Of a stretch of DNA of 64,000 bases, positions 17,675-26,902 are shown one piece after another. Below the pieces are notes generated by a model. The model was not told the origin of the DNA. It was given only the letters and a program-made list of their open reading frames with translations, and ran no database searches. The stretch is from Rudanella paleaurantiibacter (GTDB lineage: Bacteria; Bacteroidota; Bacteroidia; Cytophagales; Spirosomataceae): assembly GCF_009184635.1 (NCBI RefSeq), contig NZ_WELI01000003.1, forward strand, positions 186,001-250,000, in the 5' to 3' direction. Position numbers and translations under genes: made by a program. Each line of letters starts with the position of its first letter. The stretch's first letter is position 1.

Positions 17675-18571
17675 ATGCCGCATACCTTTCACATCGTCGA
17701 TGTATTCGCCGAGAAAAAGTACCAGGGAAACCAGTTAGCCGTTTTTGAGCACACGGGTGACCTGAACACCGAGCACATGCTCGCCATAGCCCGCGAAATC
17801 AACTTCGCCGAAACAACCTTTATTGATACCCGCAGCCTGAGCGAAAACGGGGCCAATGTGCGCATTTTTACGCCCGACCAGGAGTTGCCTTTTGCGGGGC
17901 ACCCTACGCTGGGTACCGCCTACGTACTGCGTAAGCACCTCCTTGCGGGCAAGCCCCGTCAACTGGTGCTGAATCTGGGCGTGGGGCCCATTCCGGTCAC
18001 CGCCGAGGAAGATGTGCTGTGGATGGAACAGAAACAGCCCACCTTTGGCAACCGGTACGAAGCCGCTGAGGTAGCCGGTTTTCTGGGCATCCCTCCCACC
18101 GATATTTTATCTGACTTTGCACTGGAAGAGGTATCGACCGGGATTCTGTTTCTGATTGTACCGGTCCGGTCGCGGCAGGTGCTGCATGATATGGTCCCCG
18201 ATACGGCCGCTTTTCTGGCCTTTTTACAGCAACATAGCCGCCATTTGGGGGCTGTTCGGATGGGGTGTCTGGTGTTTACCACCGAGACGTACGAGCCGCA
18301 ACACGACGTATCGTGCCGGATGTTTTACCCCATGAATGCCTCCGTGATTGAAGATTCGGCGACGGGGAGTGCCAATGGGTGTTTACTAGCTTATTTGCTG
18401 AAGCACCGGGTGCTGAACAACCCGACGCTGCGGCTCCGTGTAGAGCAGGGTTACGCGATTCCGAGGCCCTCGCTCCTGTATCACCACGGGGAGTTACGGC
18501 CGAATGGTGATTATCTGCTTCGGATTGGTGGCAAAGTGCAGCCTGTGGCCCGTGGGCAGTGGGATGCCTGA
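17675..18571 (+). CDS. PhzF family isomerase/epimerase-like protein
   Basis: A 298-residue protein from ATG 17675; a longer in-frame start at 17597 gives unrelated sequence. The N-terminus FHIVDVFAEKKYQGNQLAVF matches the PhzF opening. NFAETTFI contains the catalytic Glu, FTPDQELPFAGHPTLG is the strongest family motif, and DSATGSANG near the C-terminus completes the second half. It is a two-lobed diaminopimelate-epimerase-like fold. In phenazine producers PhzF isomerises a trans-dihydro intermediate, but most bacterial members, with no phenazine genes nearby as here, have unknown substrates. Confidence 0.9.
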   Translation: MPHTFHIVDVFAEKKYQGNQLAVFEHTGDLNTEHMLAIAREINFAETTFIDTRSLSENGANVRIFTPDQELPFAGHPTLGTAYVLRKHLLAGKPRQLVLNLGVGPIPVTAEEDVLWMEQKQPTFGNRYEAAEVAGFLGIPPTDILSDFALEEVSTGILFLIVPVRSRQVLHDMVPDTAAFLAFLQQHSRHLGAVRMGCLVFTTETYEPQHDVSCRMFYPMNASVIEDSATGSANGCLLAYLLKHRVLNNPTLRLRVEQGYAIPRPSLLYHHGELRPNGDYLLRIGGKVQPVARGQWDA

Positions 18572-18573
18572 GC

Positions 18574-19008
18574 TTAGTAGTTATAGACCTGCCGGGGCAG
18601 GGTTACGGTTTCGAGCCAGTAGGTACGAAGTGTCCGAAAGTACTGCAACCACTGTTCGAAGTCGAGCGGCTTGGCAATGTACGAGTTGGCACCAAGGGCA
18701 TACGACCGCTCGATGTCTTCATCGACATTCGAAACGCTTAATACCACCACCGGCAACCGACGCCGAATGGGATACTCTTTTATTCGCTGCAACAACTGCC
18801 ATCCGTCTTCGGCGGTGGGTAGGTAGAGGTCCAGCAGAATCAGACGGGGCAGATCACGGCCATTTTCGACACAATCGTTGAGATAAGCCATGGCATCATC
18901 AGCCCCTGATACGCAGACGGGCTCAACAGTAGGCATGGCCTGCTGAAGAGCATACCGAATAAGGACTTGCTGATCGAGGTTATCTTCAATAACCAAAACG
19001 GTGGGCAT
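18574..19008 (-). CDS. Single-domain response regulator
   Basis: A 144-residue protein from ATG 19008 (MPTVLVIEDN). Another ATG at 19062 and a further start at 19104 are in frame, but CheY-like receivers begin close to the VLVIEDN strand. It has the acidic pair ED, the phospho-acceptor Asp in LILLDLYLP, the switch Ser/Thr in VVVLSVS and the Lys in SYIAKPLD. There is no output domain. It is divergent from a sensor kinase gene at 19285, so it is probably the kinase's partner or part of a phosphorelay. Confidence 0.88.
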   Translation of the reverse strand: MPTVLVIEDNLDQQVLIRYALQQAMPTVEPVCVSGADDAMAYLNDCVENGRDLPRLILLDLYLPTAEDGWQLLQRIKEYPIRRRLPVVVLSVSNVDEDIERSYALGANSYIAKPLDFEQWLQYFRTLRTYWLETVTLPRQVYNY

Positions 19009-19284
19009 TCGGTCTCGACTGGTGGAAGGCACAATAAATCGTTTAAAGGTTTTATGACACATAGGGCCGTCAGGGCGGTGGGTGCTAAAAACGGCTGAGG
19101 TCAAATTTACGATAAAAATATCGCTATTCAGACCCTTCGGTTTTCGGCAATTACCGGGGTACTACCCGTATCGTAGACAGCAACCGTTCCATCAATACAC
19201 ATGTTATTACCCAAATGTTTGCTAACCTTCGCAACCAACCCGTTGTTTAAGAGTTAGTCAGCTTTTTGTCACCATTTATTAACT

Positions 19285-20526
19285 ATGTCAGCACCATTGG
19301 CGGGTAGCCCTTCTTTGGCCGACTTGGGCGCCTATCTGCTTACCCATAAAGACACAATTCTGCACAACTGGTGGGACGCCTGCCTCCGCGACACAAACCT
19401 GCGGGCGGGCCTGATGCTCTCACCGGATGAGCAATGGGGCCGCATCCCCGACCTACTGGCCACCCTGGCCCAACGCATGGAGGCACAGGCCGCTCTCAAC
19501 CTGCCCAACCAGTTGATTTCCGAGTTACTAAGCCAAACACAGGCCGAACCCGATGGACTTGCCGAGGAACACGGCCTTCACCGCTGGCAAAAAGGGTACA
19601 CTCTTCAGGAGTTAATGGGCGAGATTGCGCACCTACATCAGTGCATTACGCATCAGGAAAAGGATTTCTGGGCTAATTACCCCCTTACAGAGCCCGCCCT
19701 GTTGCTCGAAGCCGGCCAGATTACCGCCCGGCTGATCCACGAGCTCATTAGCGGCAGCGTCGGTCAATACCATACGCTGCAAAAGCAGATGGCCGCCGAC
19801 CGGGCCTCCAAACTACAACAGAGCCTCAACGGCCTGAACGACCTGATCCGTCAGCGTAGCAACCTGCTGCGGATGGCCTCGCACGACCTGAAAGGCAGTT
19901 TTGGTATTATGAGCGGGGCAGCTTACCTCCTCGACCAACCCGACAACTCGGAACAGGTGCGTACGCAGATGCTCCAGATGCTTCAACGAAACCTGTCGAA
20001 AGTAACGGGTCTCTTAACGCAATTGATGGACCTCGCCCGGCTCGAAGCGGGCCATGAGGTGCTGTACCTCGAAGAATTCGACGCGGCTCAACTGCTGCAC
20101 CGGGTTGCCGAAAGTGTACAAACGTATGCAGGGGAGCGTAACCTGTATCTGAGCCTGCTCGGCCCCGAAAAGCTACCCGTCCGAAGCGATAGTGTGAAGG
20201 TGCAACGCATCGCCCAAAACCTGCTTCTAAACGCCCTCAAATACACAGCCACGGGTGGTGTAACACTGAGCTGGGGCATCGAAAATGATGCCTGGTGGCA
20301 TTTCACCGTCACCGACACCGGTCCCGGCCTGGGCCAGGCCCTGAACACCCCGCACAAACCCGGCCGGGGCGAAGGGCTGGGCCTCCATATTGTGAAGCTG
20401 CTCTGTAGCTTGCTCAAAGGAAAAATGGCCGTGGACAGTCAGGCTGGAGTAGGTACATCATTCCGAATTATGCTGCCCACCCAATACTCCCCCACCGACG
20501 ACATAAACCGAGAGGTAAAAAGTTAG
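19285..20526 (+). CDS. Sensor histidine kinase (soluble)
   Basis: A 413-residue protein with no transmembrane segment. The N-terminal ~170 residues are helical and resemble RsbR N-terminal-type sensor domains (WWDACLRDTNLRAG, LHRWQKGYTLQELMGEIAHL); this is a weak match. HisKA follows at about residues 195-260 with the H-box RMASHDLKGSFGIMSG. HATPase_c comes next, with the N-box (RIAQNLLLNALKYTATGG), G1 (VTDTGPGLG) and G2 (GRGEGLGLHIVKLL). It is probably cytoplasmic and signals to the divergent single-domain regulator. Stimulus is unknown. Confidence 0.88.
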   Translation: MSAPLAGSPSLADLGAYLLTHKDTILHNWWDACLRDTNLRAGLMLSPDEQWGRIPDLLATLAQRMEAQAALNLPNQLISELLSQTQAEPDGLAEEHGLHRWQKGYTLQELMGEIAHLHQCITHQEKDFWANYPLTEPALLLEAGQITARLIHELISGSVGQYHTLQKQMAADRASKLQQSLNGLNDLIRQRSNLLRMASHDLKGSFGIMSGAAYLLDQPDNSEQVRTQMLQMLQRNLSKVTGLLTQLMDLARLEAGHEVLYLEEFDAAQLLHRVAESVQTYAGERNLYLSLLGPEKLPVRSDSVKVQRIAQNLLLNALKYTATGGVTLSWGIENDAWWHFTVTDTGPGLGQALNTPHKPGRGEGLGLHIVKLLCSLLKGKMAVDSQAGVGTSFRIMLPTQYSPTDDINREVKS

Positions 20527-20744
20527 GTGTGAACAGTCAGAGGGTATGTAACAGAACCGGGGCCAAATTCGATTGGGCCCCGGAATAGGGGGCATTTACC
20601 ATTTCCTAATTTTTTTAACACGTTTTATGCAACTCCGCGCCTGGTTGCATCGTCTTTCTGTGAGCAAACAGACTGCTTAACTATCTTTTTAGTTTTTTTA
20701 ACTATTTTTTTCGTTATTTAACAATCAGTTACACATCGAGTACT

Positions 20745-20752
20745 TACTTTTG
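20745..20752 (+). promoter_or_regulatory. Bacteroidota-type -7 element TACTTTTG
   Basis: It matches TAnnTTTG and lies 35 bases before the outer-membrane receptor start, in an AT-rich stretch (20,690-20,730) unlike the rest of the region. This is one of the better promoter candidates in the window. Confidence 0.55.
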
Positions 20753-20787
20753 CCCTGCTCGTTTAGCACACCTTTACCTTTTCGTTT

Positions 20788-23637
20788 ATGAAATACTTTA
20801 TACTCACGGGCTTACTATGCCTGTTGATGACGGGCGTGTTTGCCCAGTCGGCTCCGGCCCGCTTCAACCTATTGGGCAAAGCCGTCGACACGAGTGCGGT
20901 GGCGCTCAACGGGGCAACAGTAATGCTTCTTACGCCCAAAGACTCGGCACTTGTCAATTTCACCCGCACCTCCGAAACCGGCGCCTTTCAGTTCAAAAAC
21001 CTGAAACGCGGCACCTATCTGCTCAAGATTTCGTACGTCGGCTCGATTCCGTTTAACCGCACCATTGCCCCACCCGACGGCAATGAGCTGGACCTGGGCG
21101 AGCTGAAACTGAAGCCCATCACGAAAGAGCTGTTTGAGGTTGTGGTGAAAACGGCCCGCGCTCCGCTGACCATCAAGGGCGACACCATCGAGTACAACGC
21201 GGCTACCTTCAAGGTGCCCCCCGGCTCCACGGTGGAAGAACTGCTACGCAAGCTTCCCGGCGTACAGGTCGATCAGGAAGGAAACATCCGGGCGCAGGGG
21301 CAGGAAGTAAAACGCGTGACCGTAGACGGCAAGAGCTTTTTTGGCAGCGACCCCAAAATGGCCACCAAAAACCTGCCCGCCGATGCAATCTCGAAAGTGC
21401 AGGTGTTCACCGACAAAAGCGAACAGGCTAAAATCACCGGTGTGGACGACGGCAAAAAAGAGAAGACCGTAAACCTCGAACTAAAAGACAACTTTAAGAA
21501 AGGGGGCTTTGGCAAACTGGTAGCTGGGGGCGGCAGCGACTTAGTACCGGACCGCGATAACCGGGCCCGGGGCGAAATAAAGGGTAACTACAACAAGTTC
21601 GACACGAAACAGCAGTTTTCGGTGATTGGCCTCGCCAACAACACCAACCAAACCGGACTATCGTGGAACGACTATCAGGATTTCCGGGGCAGCAACTCGT
21701 TTAACTGGAACGACGAAGCCGATTTTGGGTTCAACGGAGGGCGGTTTATCATGTTTGGCGACGACCAGGAAAGCCTCTCGATTCCGGTGACGGGCGGCCG
21801 GGGTCGAGGTTTCTCGGATAATCAGGCCGGGGGTGCCAACTACAATTACGACACCAAGAAAACCAAACTCAGCAGCAACTACTACTACAGCCGCACCCGT
21901 TTATCGCTCGATGCCCTTCGCTCGCGCGAGAACTTCCTGCCGGGTGACCTCTCGATTCTGACCGCCGACACCAGCGGCCAAATCAACGCCAACTCGAACC
22001 ACCGGGGTAGCATCCGGTTCGAGAAATCGCTCGATTCGATGAGCACCCTTATTTTCCTGAACAACAGCCGATTTGGCACCAATAGCGGCTTGTTGCAGGC
22101 CGAACAGAGTCTGTTCCGAAACGGTGAGACGCTCACAACCCGCAACGTTCGTAACAACACCAGCTCAGGGCAGTCGCTCGGCATGGCCAACACCTTGCTG
22201 TTCCGGCGGAAGTTTAAAACCAAAGGCCGCAACTTTGCCGCGTCGGCGTCAATTCTGACCAACACCTCAGAAAGCCAGCTGGATTTGAACACCTCTACCC
22301 AGTTTTTCGAGAGCTCTCGGGCAACCCTCGCCCAACGGCAAGACCAGCGTACCAACAGCGTCAGCAACGAATACAAAGCCAGCCTGCTGTTTACGGAGCC
22401 GTTCAAAAAGAAATTCTTCTGGGAGAGCTTTTACAATTTCAGCCTCCGGCGCGACGTAGCCGACCGCGATGTGTACGACCGTATGCGCGAAGGCAGCACG
22501 GGTCAGATGCCCCGGCTCGATTCGCTCAGCCTGTACTACGAGAACAACTACCTGTATAACCGGCTCGGTACGAGTGTCCGGTATTCGCACAAGGGCATTA
22601 ACCTGACAGTGGGAGCGGCTGCGCAGCGGTTCGATCTCGACGGGGAGTACGCCAACGATCAGTCTTTGTTCCTGCGGTCAAAAATCAACCGGACGTTTAT
22701 GAATATCATTCCGTCGGTGGGGCTTAACTACGATCTCAAAAACAACCGCTACCTCAATTTCAATTATAGCGTTAACACGCAGATGCCCTCCGCGCGCGAT
22801 TTGCAGCCTATCGTCGACAACTCAAACCCGTTGTTTATCCGTCAGGGAAACCCCAATCTGCTGCCGTCGCAGGCCCATAATCTTTGGGGTGGGTTCAGCT
22901 ATTTCAACCCCGGCAGCTTCACCAATTTCTGGGGTAATATCAACTACAACTATTTCACCAATCAGGTTGTGTATAACCAGGTTATCGACCCAACCACGCT
23001 CGTGACTACCACCCGACCTGAGAATATTTCGGGCGGTTTCAACGTGGGCGCGTACACCAACTTTAGCTTCCCGTTGAAGAAAACAAAGTCGAATCTGGGC
23101 TTTGGTACCAACACCAGCTACGGCGAAAACCTGCTGTATATCAACCAGGTACTAAACACAAGCAAGAACCAGAATTACACATTCCGCGCCCGTCTCGACC
23201 TCACCCCGGTCGACTGGTTTACGCTGTACGCCAACGGGGAGTGGGGTATCCAGAAGGTAAACTTCTCGGTCGATACGCGCCAGAACCAAACCATTTACAA
23301 CTACACCTACGGGGGCGAAATGAACATCCGGCTACTGGGCGATTTTTACATCAACAGCAACCTCAACTACCGGGTGTTTATCAACGAGCGCTTCGGGTTC
23401 AACCAGCACGTTCCGATCCTGAACGCGTCGGTTTACAAAATTCTGGGCAAAGAAAAACGTTGGGAAATTCGGGGGACGTTGTACGATGCGCTTAACCGCA
23501 ACCTCGGCGTAAACCTGTCGGCGTTCCAGAACTTCGTGACCAACGAGCGGGTACAAACCATCTCGCGCTACGGTATGCTCACGCTCACGTACAACATGCG
23601 GGGGGTAAAAGCCCAGATGAAACGGCAAGGCTTTTAA
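20788..23637 (+). CDS. Outer-membrane beta-barrel protein, TonB-receptor-like (OMP_b-brl_3 type)
   Basis: A 949-residue protein. The signal peptide ends near GVFAQ. A carboxypeptidase-regulatory-like domain follows (about 28-110, with AVDTSAVALNGATV and GTYLLKISYVG), then a plug-like region (GSTVEELLRKLPGVQVDQEG, RVTVDGKSFFGSDP, about 148-190). A long Asn/Tyr-rich barrel comes last. No C-terminal TonB-receptor signature is obvious, which fits the OMP_b-brl_3 subgroup. The 3' neighbour encodes a GLPGLI protein, a pairing seen repeatedly in Bacteroidota. Substrate is unknown. Confidence 0.9.
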   Translation: MKYFILTGLLCLLMTGVFAQSAPARFNLLGKAVDTSAVALNGATVMLLTPKDSALVNFTRTSETGAFQFKNLKRGTYLLKISYVGSIPFNRTIAPPDGNELDLGELKLKPITKELFEVVVKTARAPLTIKGDTIEYNAATFKVPPGSTVEELLRKLPGVQVDQEGNIRAQGQEVKRVTVDGKSFFGSDPKMATKNLPADAISKVQVFTDKSEQAKITGVDDGKKEKTVNLELKDNFKKGGFGKLVAGGGSDLVPDRDNRARGEIKGNYNKFDTKQQFSVIGLANNTNQTGLSWNDYQDFRGSNSFNWNDEADFGFNGGRFIMFGDDQESLSIPVTGGRGRGFSDNQAGGANYNYDTKKTKLSSNYYYSRTRLSLDALRSRENFLPGDLSILTADTSGQINANSNHRGSIRFEKSLDSMSTLIFLNNSRFGTNSGLLQAEQSLFRNGETLTTRNVRNNTSSGQSLGMANTLLFRRKFKTKGRNFAASASILTNTSESQLDLNTSTQFFESSRATLAQRQDQRTNSVSNEYKASLLFTEPFKKKFFWESFYNFSLRRDVADRDVYDRMREGSTGQMPRLDSLSLYYENNYLYNRLGTSVRYSHKGINLTVGAAAQRFDLDGEYANDQSLFLRSKINRTFMNIIPSVGLNYDLKNNRYLNFNYSVNTQMPSARDLQPIVDNSNPLFIRQGNPNLLPSQAHNLWGGFSYFNPGSFTNFWGNINYNYFTNQVVYNQVIDPTTLVTTTRPENISGGFNVGAYTNFSFPLKKTKSNLGFGTNTSYGENLLYINQVLNTSKNQNYTFRARLDLTPVDWFTLYANGEWGIQKVNFSVDTRQNQTIYNYTYGGEMNIRLLGDFYINSNLNYRVFINERFGFNQHVPILNASVYKILGKEKRWEIRGTLYDALNRNLGVNLSAFQNFVTNERVQTISRYGMLTLTYNMRGVKAQMKRQGF

Positions 23638-23683
23638 TTGAGTGAATGAGCGTCACAATACGAACATCAATCTGCCCGTCAGT

Positions 23684-23720
23684 GCCCCCTCCTGAATTCA
23701 GGAGGGGGTTGGGGGTGGTC
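23684..23720. repeat. Palindromic intergenic repeat, family A copy 3
   Basis: GCCCCCTCCTGAATTCAGGA continues into GGGGG, followed by the G-rich tail TTGGGGGTGGTC. It is the same element as at 1161-1305 and ends 13 bases before the GLPGLI start codon, so it forms most of that gene's leader. Confidence 0.85.
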
Positions 23721-23733
23721 AACCAACCAAACT

Positions 23734-24474
23734 ATGCTTAAACCCATTCTTCTCCTTCTGCTGACTACCTCGCTTGCCTTCGCGCAGAAGACCGAGGGCA
23801 TCGTGACCTACGAGCGCAAATCACACTGGACAAAAATCATTGCGCGGCTCCCCTTTCTGAGCCGGGAAGAAAAAGACCGGGCCGCCATGACCTGGAAAAA
23901 CGACGATGAAGACAAGGTAAAAATGAAGCTGCTGTTCAGCGAGAAAGGCAGCTTATTCACCTACGAGAGCGAGCAGGCCCAAAGCGACGACGGTCGTTGG
24001 TCGTGGCGGCAAGACGATTATTTTATCAGCCGCAACTTCGAAAAAGAGACCATGACGGACATTATCGAGACGCTCGGCAAAACGTACATCATTGAAGACT
24101 CCCTGCGCACGCCGGTCTGGAAAGTGATGAATCAGATCAAAGACGTAAACGGCTATGTGTGCATGAAAGCCGAAACCACAGACCCGATCCGGGGCCAGAA
24201 AATTGCCGCCTGGTTTTCGCAGGACATTCCCGTGCCGGCGGGGCCAGAGCGGTACTTTGGCCTGCCCGGCCTCATTATGGAGCTGGACATCAACGAGGGC
24301 GACGTGATTCTGGAAGCAGTGAAAGTAGAGTTTAAGCCTGTGGGGAAGGAACTGGCTTTGCCTAAAGCGAAGGGTAAGAAAATAAAGGAAACCGAGTACG
24401 AGTCGTTGCTCACAAAACACATCAATGACAGTATCAAGGCCAACCGAAACCCGTACTGGGCCATCCGGTACTAA
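23734..24474 (+). CDS. GLPGLI family protein
   Basis: A 246-residue secreted protein with a signal peptide (MLKPILLLLLTTSLAFAQ). The segment ERYFGLPGLIMELDINEGD contains the family name motif GLPGLI. Upstream are VCMKAETTDPIRGQKIAAWF and a conserved Trp. The family is confined to Bacteroidota, is presumably periplasmic, and commonly accompanies TonB-type receptors; its function is unknown. Here it follows such a receptor by 96 bases, with a family A hairpin in between. Confidence 0.9.
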   Translation: MLKPILLLLLTTSLAFAQKTEGIVTYERKSHWTKIIARLPFLSREEKDRAAMTWKNDDEDKVKMKLLFSEKGSLFTYESEQAQSDDGRWSWRQDDYFISRNFEKETMTDIIETLGKTYIIEDSLRTPVWKVMNQIKDVNGYVCMKAETTDPIRGQKIAAWFSQDIPVPAGPERYFGLPGLIMELDINEGDVILEAVKVEFKPVGKELALPKAKGKKIKETEYESLLTKHINDSIKANRNPYWAIRY

Positions 24475-24498
24475 GCCCGGCTGACTAAAACCACGTGC

Positions 24499-24533
24499 CA
24501 CGGGGCCGCTCTGCTAATCAGAGCGGCCCCGTG
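24499..24533. terminator. Strong hairpin between convergent genes
   Basis: Arms CACGGGGCCGCTCTG and CAGAGCGGCCCCGTG are perfectly complementary with a 5-base loop. The right half overlaps the last codons of the minus-strand beta-glucosidase gene. No U-tract follows. Confidence 0.8.
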
Positions 24534-25963
24534 CTGTTCAGCAACCGGCTAAACCAGTGCCCGGATGCTTTCACAGTGCGCGCCTGTGTCCGAAAATCGA
24601 CATAAACCAGCCCAAAACGCGGCCTGAACCCTTCGGCCCATTCAAAATTGTCGAGAAACGTCCAGACGAAGTACCCCTCTATCGGCACCCCCTCCGACCG
24701 GGCCCGCCGGGTTTGCAACAGGTAATCCTGATGGTATTGAATGCGGGCTGGATCATCGACGACGCCCTTTACGAGCCCATCGTAAAAGGCCGCTCCACTT
24801 TCCGAAATATACAGTTTCCGTACCCCTTCGTACTGCGCAAATTGTTTCAGAATTCGGTACATACTCTCGGGGTACACCTCCCAGCCCATTTCGGTGAGTT
24901 GGGGCACCTGCCGCCGGAGCGGAGTCACCTCTCGCGCCCACAGATACGGCATGAAATACGTATGCTCCACTACAGCCCGGAAGTAGTGTTGCAACCCAAT
25001 AAAATCGAAGTCGAACGCCAGCCGTTCGGCATCGCCGGGCAGGGTGTACTTCTGGGCGATTCCTTTCAGAAAAGGCAGATCGGCTACAGGGTAGCCAAGG
25101 CCGAGCGCGGGCTCGATAAACAACCGGTTCATGAGGGCATCGACCCGGCGGGCGGCCCCGGCGTCGCGCACTGAGGCCGTGAACGGCTCTACCGGCGAAC
25201 AGGAAAACGTAGTACCCACCTCGGCACCGGGCACATTCTGCCGCACCACCCGGCCTCCTTCAGCCTGCGCCAGAGCCACATGGTGAATTACCGGCAGGAG
25301 GCTCCAGATACCCCGCCGACCGGGTGCGTGCTGGCCCGTGCAGTACCCCAGCACCGAAAAAGCCAGGGGCTCGTTCAGAATGATCCAGTGCTTTACCTTA
25401 TGACCAAATGCGCGGGTACAAACGTCGGCAAACGCCCCGAACCACTCGACAATCTGCCGATTGCGCCAACCACCCCGATCTTCGAGGGCCTGCGGCAAAT
25501 CCCAATGGTACAACGTAATCCAGGGCGTAATGCCCAGCGCCAGACAATGGTCGATCAGGCGGTCGTAAAAGGCCAGACCAGCCTCGTTGACGACACCACC
25601 CTGCCCCGGTCCTATCCCCATCGGCAGTATCCGCGACCACGACAGCGAAAACCGAAAATGCGAAAACCCCAGAGCCTTGTGGAGGTGCAGATCGGCCTCG
25701 TACTGGTCGTAAAACAAACAGGCGAGGTCGGCCGTATCACCTGTTTTGATTTTACCGGGCTGGCGCGAAAATGTATCCCAGATCGAGGGGGCGCGCCCAT
25801 CCCGGTCTACCGCCCCTTCGATCTGAAAAGCAGCGGTGGCCGTACCCCAAATAAAGTCGGGGCCAAAGTCGGCTTTTTGCAGTATCGGCTGTGCGTGCGT
25901 AAGTGTCGACAAAATAGGTAAGGGTTTTCTGTCTAACGCATCCTGTACCCAAATCGATTGCAC
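24518..25963 (-). CDS. GH1 family beta-glucosidase
   Basis: A protein of about 481 residues, a typical (beta/alpha)8 GH1 size. Early text is FGPDFIWGTATAAFQIEGA. The acid/base Glu lies in HWIILNEPLAFS (usually T/S-x-NEP), and the nucleophile Glu in KLYISESGAAFYD, where the common ENG is ESG. It also has EGYFVWTFLDNFEWAEGF near the C-terminus. No ATG is available near the 5' end: the frame opens at GTG 25963, and a TTG at 25912 would match the usual N-terminus better. It hydrolyses beta-glucosides, probably in the cytoplasm as no signal peptide is seen. Confidence 0.9.
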   Translation of the reverse strand: MQSIWVQDALDRKPLPILSTLTHAQPILQKADFGPDFIWGTATAAFQIEGAVDRDGRAPSIWDTFSRQPGKIKTGDTADLACLFYDQYEADLHLHKALGFSHFRFSLSWSRILPMGIGPGQGGVVNEAGLAFYDRLIDHCLALGITPWITLYHWDLPQALEDRGGWRNRQIVEWFGAFADVCTRAFGHKVKHWIILNEPLAFSVLGYCTGQHAPGRRGIWSLLPVIHHVALAQAEGGRVVRQNVPGAEVGTTFSCSPVEPFTASVRDAGAARRVDALMNRLFIEPALGLGYPVADLPFLKGIAQKYTLPGDAERLAFDFDFIGLQHYFRAVVEHTYFMPYLWAREVTPLRRQVPQLTEMGWEVYPESMYRILKQFAQYEGVRKLYISESGAAFYDGLVKGVVDDPARIQYHQDYLLQTRRARSEGVPIEGYFVWTFLDNFEWAEGFRPRFGLVYVDFRTQARTVKASGHWFSRLLNSTGPL

Positions 25964-25996
25964 GTAACAAAATGGTAATGAAGGCTACCTTCCCCA

Positions 25997-26605
25997 TTAA
26001 GCCTCGGTTGGGAGCAGGGCAGCCAGATCCAGCTCGGCTGCTGGGGTGGTATCGGCTTTGAGAACCCGCTGCATATACGCGAGGGCCGCCCGTGTATCGT
26101 CGGGCGAACCAGCCGCGACACAATCGGTCGGCACGTTCAACCGAAAATCACGCATGTAAGCATCGTTGGCCGCAAACAACACGCAGAGATCGGCGCTGAT
26201 ACCGGTCAGAATGAGCCGCTCAGCGTTGAGGTATTCGAGCAGGGCATCGAGGGTGGTGGCGTAAAACGCCGAATGCTTGGGTTTGAGCACCACGTAATCG
26301 TCGGCTTCGGGTTTGAGGAGCCGCACCACCGGCTCTCCGCGCACACCATCGTGCAGGCAGTGGTTCACTACGTCATTTATATCAGACTGCCACCGGCCAA
26401 AATTATCATTGACATACACCACCGGGATCTTCAGCGCCTTGGCCTGTTTCTTCAGTTGTTTTATCTGCCGGGCTGCGGCCAGCGTGGGTTCCAGAAACTG
26501 CGGGCCTTCGGGAAACTCCAGGTCGTTGAGCATATCGATGATGAGCAATGCCACCGGCGAATTGTCGGGCGCGTTGCCGTGCAGATCGTCATTTAAGGTT
26601 GCCAT
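25997..26605 (-). CDS. Isochorismatase family cysteine hydrolase
   Basis: A 202-residue protein. The catalytic triad regions are visible: Asp in ALLIIDMLNDLEF, Lys in VVLKPKHSAFYAT, and Cys in ILTGISADLCVLFAANDAYM. This fits nicotinamidase/isochorismatase-like hydrolases. The exact substrate is not determined. It is on the same strand as the beta-glucosidase gene and 33 bases upstream of it, so they may share a transcript, although no functional link is apparent. Confidence 0.88.
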   Translation of the reverse strand: MATLNDDLHGNAPDNSPVALLIIDMLNDLEFPEGPQFLEPTLAAARQIKQLKKQAKALKIPVVYVNDNFGRWQSDINDVVNHCLHDGVRGEPVVRLLKPEADDYVVLKPKHSAFYATTLDALLEYLNAERLILTGISADLCVLFAANDAYMRDFRLNVPTDCVAAGSPDDTRAALAYMQRVLKADTTPAAELDLAALLPTEA

Positions 26606-26717
26606 ACGGTTGTCGTGCGGTTAACTGAGGTTGTTGAGTAGTCCCTCTTCAACAATTTCACCCCATAATTTCCCCAGCCACCCGCCCAAAAAAGAGTTTA
26701 CGGGCTACTTTAAAGTT

Positions 26718-26742
26718 GTTTATAGTTTAGCGTTTATAGTTT
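26718..26742. repeat. Short direct repeat GTTTATAGTTT
   Basis: GTTTATAGTTT occurs at 26718-26728 and 26732-26742 in the 297-base gap between the isochorismatase and EcsC genes. It resembles the repeat at 38209-38242 (opposite strand). Nothing else is recognised in this gap. Confidence 0.5.
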
Positions 26743-26902
26743 GAAACAGCCTCACCTTTAGCTGGTCTGACGCAGGCGGCAAGTCATACCCTGCCACAAA
26801 CCCAATTTCGTCCGCCTATCCGGGTCTCGAATCCGTTTATACAATTGAGCACATCGCCCTTACTTTTGGGTGAGAATTTTGTAGTCACTATCCGAAAACC
26901 AC

